Under the pieces are notes generated by a model. The model was given only the letters and a program-made list of their open reading frames with translations, did no database searches and was not told the DNA's origin. A stretch of DNA of 64,000 bases from Macrostomum hystrix. Its lineage: Eukaryota; Platyhelminthes; Macrostomidae. This document shows, piece after piece, positions 59,290 to 64,000 of the stretch. The translations under genes and the position numbers were made by a program. Location of the stretch: NCBI GenBank assembly GCA_950097015.1, contig CATNEN010000039.1, positions 20,267,501 through 20,331,500 on the forward strand, written 5' to 3'. Each line of letters starts with the position of its first letter. Position 1 is the stretch's first letter.

Positions 59290-61995
59290 AATCAACGTCA
59301 ACTGGGGAGTCATCATCAAAATGGGGATCATGGTGAACTGGGGGATCATGGTAAACTGGGGGATAATTGTCGACTGGGGGATCAATGTCAACCGGGGGAT
59401 CATTGTCAACTGGGGGATCATTGTCAACTGGGGGATCATTGTCAAATGGGGGATCATTGTCAACTGGGGGATCTTTGTCAACTGGGGGTTCATTGTCAAC
59501 TGGGGGTTCATTGTCAACTGGGGGATCATTGTCAACTGGGGGATCATTGTGAACTGAGAGATCATTGTCAAGTGGGGGGTAATGGTCAACTGGGGGATAA
59601 TTGTCAACTGGGGAATCATCATCAACTGGGGATCATCATCAACTGGGGGATCATTGAGAACTGGGGGATCTTTGTCAACTGGGGGATCATTGTATACTGT
59701 GGGATCATTGTCAACTGGGGGATCATTGTCAACTGGGGGATCATTGTCAACTGGGGGATCGTTGTCAACTGGGGGTTCATTGTCAACTGGGGGATCATTG
59801 TCAACTGGGGGATCATTGTCAACTGGGGGATCATCATCAACTGGGGGATCATTGTCAACTGGGGGTTCATTGTCAACTGTGGGATCATTGTCAACCGGCG
59901 GGATCATTGTCAACTGGGGGATCATTGTCAACTGGGGGATCATTGTCAACTGGGGGATCATTGTCAACTGGGGGATCATCATCAACTGGGGGATCATTGT
60001 CAACTGGGGGAACATTGTCAACTGGAGGAACATTGTTAACTAGGGATCATCATCAATGGGGAGACTTCATCAACTGGGGGATCATTGTGAACTGGGGGAT
60101 CTTTGTTAACTGGGGGATCATTGTCAACTGGGGGATCATTCTCAACTGGGGGATCATTGTCAACTGGGGGATCATTTTCAACTGGGGAATCATCATTAAC
60201 TGGGGGATCATTGTTAACTGGGGGAACATTGTCAAATGGAGGAACATTGTTAACTGGGGATCATCATCAATGGGGAGACTTCATCAACTGGGGGATCATT
60301 GTGAACTGGGGGATCTTTGTTAACTGGGGGATCATTGTCAACTGGGGGATCATTGTCAAATGGGGGATCATTGTCAACTGGGGGATCATTTTCAACTGGG
60401 GGATCATCATCAACTGGGGGATCATCATCAACTGGGTGATCATTGTGAACTGGGGGATCTTTGTCAACTGGGGGATCATTGTCAACTGTGGGATCATTGT
60501 CAACTGGGGGATCATTGTCAAATGGGGGATCATTGTCAACTGTGGGATCGTTGTCAACTGGGGGTTCATTGTCAACTGGGGGATCATCATCAACTGGGGG
60601 ATCATTGTCAACTGGGTGATCATCATCAACTGGGGGATCATTGTCAACTGGGGGAACATTGTCAAATGGAGGAACATTGTTAACTGGGGATCATCATCAA
60701 TGGGGAGACTTCATCAACTGGGGGATCATTGTGAACTGGGGGATCTTTGTTAACTGGGGGATCATTGTCAACTGGGGGATCATTGTCAACTGGGGGATCA
60801 TTGTCAACTGTGGGATCATTGTCAACTGGGGGATCATTGTCAAATGGGGGATCATTGTCAACTGTGGGATCATTGTCAACTGGGGGGTAATGGTCAACTA
60901 GGGGATAATTGTCAACTGGGGAATCATCATCTATTGGGGGATCATGGTCAACTTGGGGATCATTGTCAACTGGATGATCATCATAAACTGGGGGATCATT
61001 GTCAATTGGGGGAACATTGTCAACTGGACGAACATTGTTAACTGGGGATCATCATCAATGGGGAGTCATCATCAACTGGGGGATCATTGTGAACTGGAGG
61101 ATCTTTGTCAACTGGGGGATCATTGTCAACTGGGGGATCATTGTCAACTGGGGGATCATTGTCAACTGGGAGATCATCATCAACGGGGGGATCATCATCA
61201 AATGGGGGATCATTGTCAACTGTGGGATCATTGTCAACTGGGGGATCATTGTCAACTGGGAGATCATTGTCAACTGGGGGATTATTGTCAACTGGGGGTT
61301 CATTGTCAACTGGGGGATCATTGTCAACTGGGGGATCATCATCAACTGGGAGATCATCATCAACGGGGGTATCATTGTCAACTGGGGGATCATTGTCAAC
61401 GGGCGGGATCATTGTCAACTGGGGAATCATTGTCAACTGGGGGATCATTGTCAACTGGGGGATCATTGTCAACTGGGTGATCATCATCAACTGGGGGATC
61501 ATTGTCAACTGGGGGAACATTGTCAACTGGAGGAACATTGTTAACTGGGGATCATCATCAATGGGGAGTCATCATCAACTGGGGGATCATTGTGAACTGG
61601 GGGATCTTTGTTAACTGGGGGATCATTGTGAACTGGGGGATCATTGTCAACTGGGGGATCATTGTCAACTGGGGGATCATTTTCAACTGGGGGATCATCA
61701 TCAACTGGGGGATCATCATCAACTGGGGGATCATTGTGAACTGGGGGATCATTGTCAACTGGGGGATCATTGTCAACTGTGGGATCATTGTCAACGGGCG
61801 AGATCATTGTCAACTGGGGGATCATTGTCAACTGGGGGATCATTGTCAACTGGGGGATCATCATCAACTGGGGGATCATTGTGAACTGGGGGATCATTGT
61901 CAACTGGGGGATCATTGTCAACTGTGGGATCATTGTCAACTGGGGGATCATTGTCAACTGGGGGATAATTGTCAACTAGGGGATCATCATCAACT
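59290..61995. repeat. 18-bp minisatellite, copy B array
   Basis: About 150 units of tgggggatcattgtcaac. A composite block (gggggaacattgtcaa..., tcatcatcaatggggag) recurs near 60040, 60255, 60685, 61045 and 61550. Confidence 0.95.
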
Positions 61996-62071
61996 AGGGG
62001 ATCATTGTTGCTATAAAAGTCTGTAAATTCAGCTGCTAAAAAGTATATACTAGACGAATTAAAAGTATTTC

Positions 62072-62101
62072 TGCTCCCCGAAGGGGGGCAAAACTTGCTA
62101 G
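62072..62101 (+). terminator. Helitron 3' hairpin and CTAG end, copy B
   Basis: Same stem as in copy A with loop GAA instead of AAA, followed by aaacttgCTAG. Confidence 0.8.
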
Positions 62102-62102
62102 T

Positions 62103-62547
62103 AATTAGACTAATAATAAGCGAGCGCTTGACCATGCTGTGGAATGTTATCAAATAAATCGTTTGCTGTTTGATCAGAAGAATAATTCCTTCTTGAATGG
62201 CAAATTATTTGCTAAATAAGCATATGCCTTTTTATATTTTTGCTTTATGACTAACTTACCAATTAGCAGCAGCTGGCTGTAACTAGAGGCTATTAAATGC
62301 AGTTTTTATTATTCATAGCTGCATTTCCCTATGCGTGAAGCGCTCATTGCAAAATATAGTCTCAGCTGTATGTGGTGACCGCAGCTTGTGCTGCCGTGAT
62401 TTCTCAGGTGAACCACTGTAATTTGCAGGGCACTCTGTTAAGGTTAGAAAATTATGCTATAAAGCTTCACTGGGCAGTCTTGTGTCGTTAAGCCACAAAA
62501 GCGACAGGTTTGGCCACAGAATATTCTGCGGGATATTCTGTGGGTTT
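62103..62547. other. Host flank of the Helitron pair
   Basis: Unique AT-rich sequence; no gene recognised. Confidence 0.4.
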
Positions 62548-62895
62548 GGCTGGGGTTGGTCAGGAGGGTCAGTTGCAGAGCGATTTACGCGTTCGCCTCT
62601 CGCACCTATGTCCCTGAAATCGACTCTGCGTTGAGGCCACATATCAATTTGGGGCGCAGCCGCGGAGAGATGGCTTGGGGGCTTGTCGTGCAATTGCGCC
62701 CTTGAGGGCCAACCTCCAAGGCACAGAGAAGGTGTTCGCTGCCTGACGACGAGAAAGTCAGGGCAGATGTACGCACCTGTGGGTGTGTGCGCCTGCGTAC
62801 GGTATCTGTGTGCCTGTGTGCCTGTGTGCCTCCTCGCTGGCTGCGGGTCTAGTGTCACAAAATGATGTGCCATTCCCCACAGCCGTCCTTCAAAT
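62548..62895 (+). mobile_element. tRNA-derived SINE (family 1), copy 10
   Basis: Near-full copy: gtcagttgcagagcgattta (A-box region), aaatcgactctgcg (B-box region), body with gagggccaacctccaaggca. The 3' end reads 'atgatgtgccattccccaca' and is followed by an A-rich tail. Confidence 0.85.
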
Positions 62896-63326
62896 AAAAA
62901 TATCTTCCCATTGGGGGTTGGTCAGACAGACTAGTCGAGATTTGGTACAGACATCCTAATCGACTATTGGCTTCTGATTGATTCGGGTTTATTGAAATGT
63001 GACAACGCAGCGGAATAGAGGGAGCCCCATGGGCTAGGGAACTAATAGTCATCAGGTACCTGTACAGCACAAGCCAAACTCAATAACATGAACAACCCAG
63101 CCCGTTGAGCGTTCGAATGCAACACAATAAACTAACGCTCATTACTCAGACTCAATGTGTCATCAGATTGTCCGTGGTGCCTCACGGAAAGGGACACAAC
63201 AATACGCTCGTATCCTTCGCGATTTTATCAGCTAATGGGGGTATTGACATGGATGAATGAATAGAATGGATTGCTATTCTGGCTCTGGCTATTTTCGTTT
63301 TTGACTCTTTTGCATCCGGTTCCCCC
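62896..63326. other. Unique flank left of the terminal inverted repeat
   Basis: No gene recognised. Confidence 0.4.
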
Positions 63327-63449
63327 GTGCCTTTTCATTGGTTGATGATTGCCATAGACAATTTTCGGCCTTCGCCCCTTTCTTTCGATGCACAAGCGCA
63401 AAGAACCGAGAATGTCGGTTACTTGCAGAGATTATCGAGCGCTCGTTAT
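63327..63449 (+). repeat. Left arm of a perfect 123-bp inverted repeat
   Basis: Runs from gtgccttttcattggttgat to gagcgctcgttat. It is an exact reverse complement of 63878-64000, the last bases of the window. The inner end is mapped; the outer end is not, because the right arm is cut by the window edge. Confidence 0.95.
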
Positions 63450-63877
63450 TCCCTGGTTACTTGTTTGTCAATTGAAGTTGTTAATTGAAGCAGAGGAATA
63501 ATAACAAATCCCTTGCAAATTACAACAGTAATGATTTCAGATTTTCATGTCGAGGGTGATGATGAGGGTGCGATGACAATGCTACAATAATGGATTACTG
63601 GCGATGCTTTATCTGAATTTTACTATTGGAGTTAAGAAATTGGTTTTAAAGTTCTATTTCAACACAAGTAACTTCTATTTCGCCCAGAACTCTTCCGGCC
63701 TAAGTAGTAAGTTCAGTTTCATCATCGAGGGAGTACCTTTGTGTGTGCCCTTTTAGTAAGTTCTATTTCTTCAGTGACACATCAAAACTTGTGGTTCACG
63801 ATTCTATTAAGGTACATGACAACACAGACTGTTAGAATGGTGAAATTAAGTGAAATTGGAACAGGAAAACAACACAC
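63450..63877. other. 428-bp spacer between inverted-repeat arms
   Basis: AT-rich, no long open frame. It contains ttctatttc-type repeats (agttctatttc) near 63650, 63710 and 63755. Confidence 0.5.
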
Positions 63878-64000
63878 ATAACGAGCGCTCGATAATCTCT
63901 GCAAGTAACCGACATTCTCGGTTCTTTGCGCTTGTGCATCGAAAGAAAGGGGCGAAGGCCGAAAATTGTCTATGGCAATCATCAACCAATGAAAAGGCAC
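63878..64000 (-). repeat. Right arm of the 123-bp inverted repeat (truncated by window)
   Basis: Exact reverse complement of 63327-63449, so the two arms are very young or kept alike. Confidence 0.95.

Larger units (their letters stand above)
56682..62101 (+). mobile_element. Helitron-like non-autonomous element, copy B (downstream member)
   Basis: Begins tccactatactaaaaatgaa directly after the CTAG of copy A, followed by 'gaacggctcaaccgattttc', a hallmark of animal Helitron 5' ends, and 'atgccaaat'. Shares attaaatattcgaaaaac and other short blocks with copy A. The interior is a 23-bp array (57285-59265) followed by an 18-bp array (59290-61995). The 3' terminal about 95 bp matches copy A at nearly every base and ends with the same hairpin and CTAG at 62101; host T follows. 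No protein is encoded. Confidence 0.85.

Noticed and set aside
55946-62153. Many frames on both strands in the 18-bp arrays (GDHCQL, STGGSL, MIPQLT repeats)
   Set aside because: Six-residue period from an 18-bp unit, open on both strands; no start context and no gene signature.

Overview
The window is animal nuclear DNA. The genes are split by GT-AG introns, the proteins belong to metazoan families (ACE, a peptide-type GPCR, hnRNP L, SWEET/SLC50), and a short interstitial TTAGGG tract matches the animal telomere repeat. The lineage is probably an invertebrate with a very repeat-rich genome. A flatworm or other lophotrochozoan is plausible, but the sequence alone does not settle it.

Five host genes can be assembled. 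(1) 1070-3141 (+): the 3' end of a cyclic-nucleotide-binding-domain protein. (2) 21669-24672 (-): a complete five-exon angiotensin-converting-enzyme-like zinc peptidase with all catalytic residues. (3) 26936-29532 (-): a two-exon class A GPCR of neuropeptide-receptor type. (4) 39153-44644 (-): hnRNP L, four RRMs, first exon not located. (5) 45312-47469 (-): a complete five-exon SWEET sugar transporter whose exons are too short to show up as long ORFs. Exon phases agree at every junction proposed.

Most of the remaining sequence is repetitive. 3240-11008 holds 20-, 16- and 19-bp minisatellites. 13807-19680 is one 5.9-kb polypyrimidine array containing a 1,533-bp higher-order duplication. Smaller arrays sit at 20.7, 22.1 (ACE intron), 25.3-26.4, 33.2, 34.8, 39.5, 44.7 and 46.3 kb. 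The mobile DNA includes about ten copies of a tRNA-derived SINE (one with a 13-bp target duplication), two copies of a second tRNA-derived SINE, two hAT-type non-autonomous elements that carry a minisatellite inside, a decayed antisense LINE in an hnRNP L intron, and a decayed mariner-like element with about 190-bp terminal inverted repeats.

The most striking structure is 53986-62101. Two non-autonomous Helitron-like elements lie head to tail with no base between them. Each begins with TC and ends with a hairpin plus CTAG, and the pair as a whole sits between a host A and a host T. Both copies carry the same two satellite arrays in the same order but at very different lengths. This is what rolling-circle transposition with missed termination would leave. 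The right edge holds an exact 123-bp inverted repeat that runs out of the window.

Nothing suggests the five genes form a functional cluster. They look like ordinary neighbours separated by repeats.
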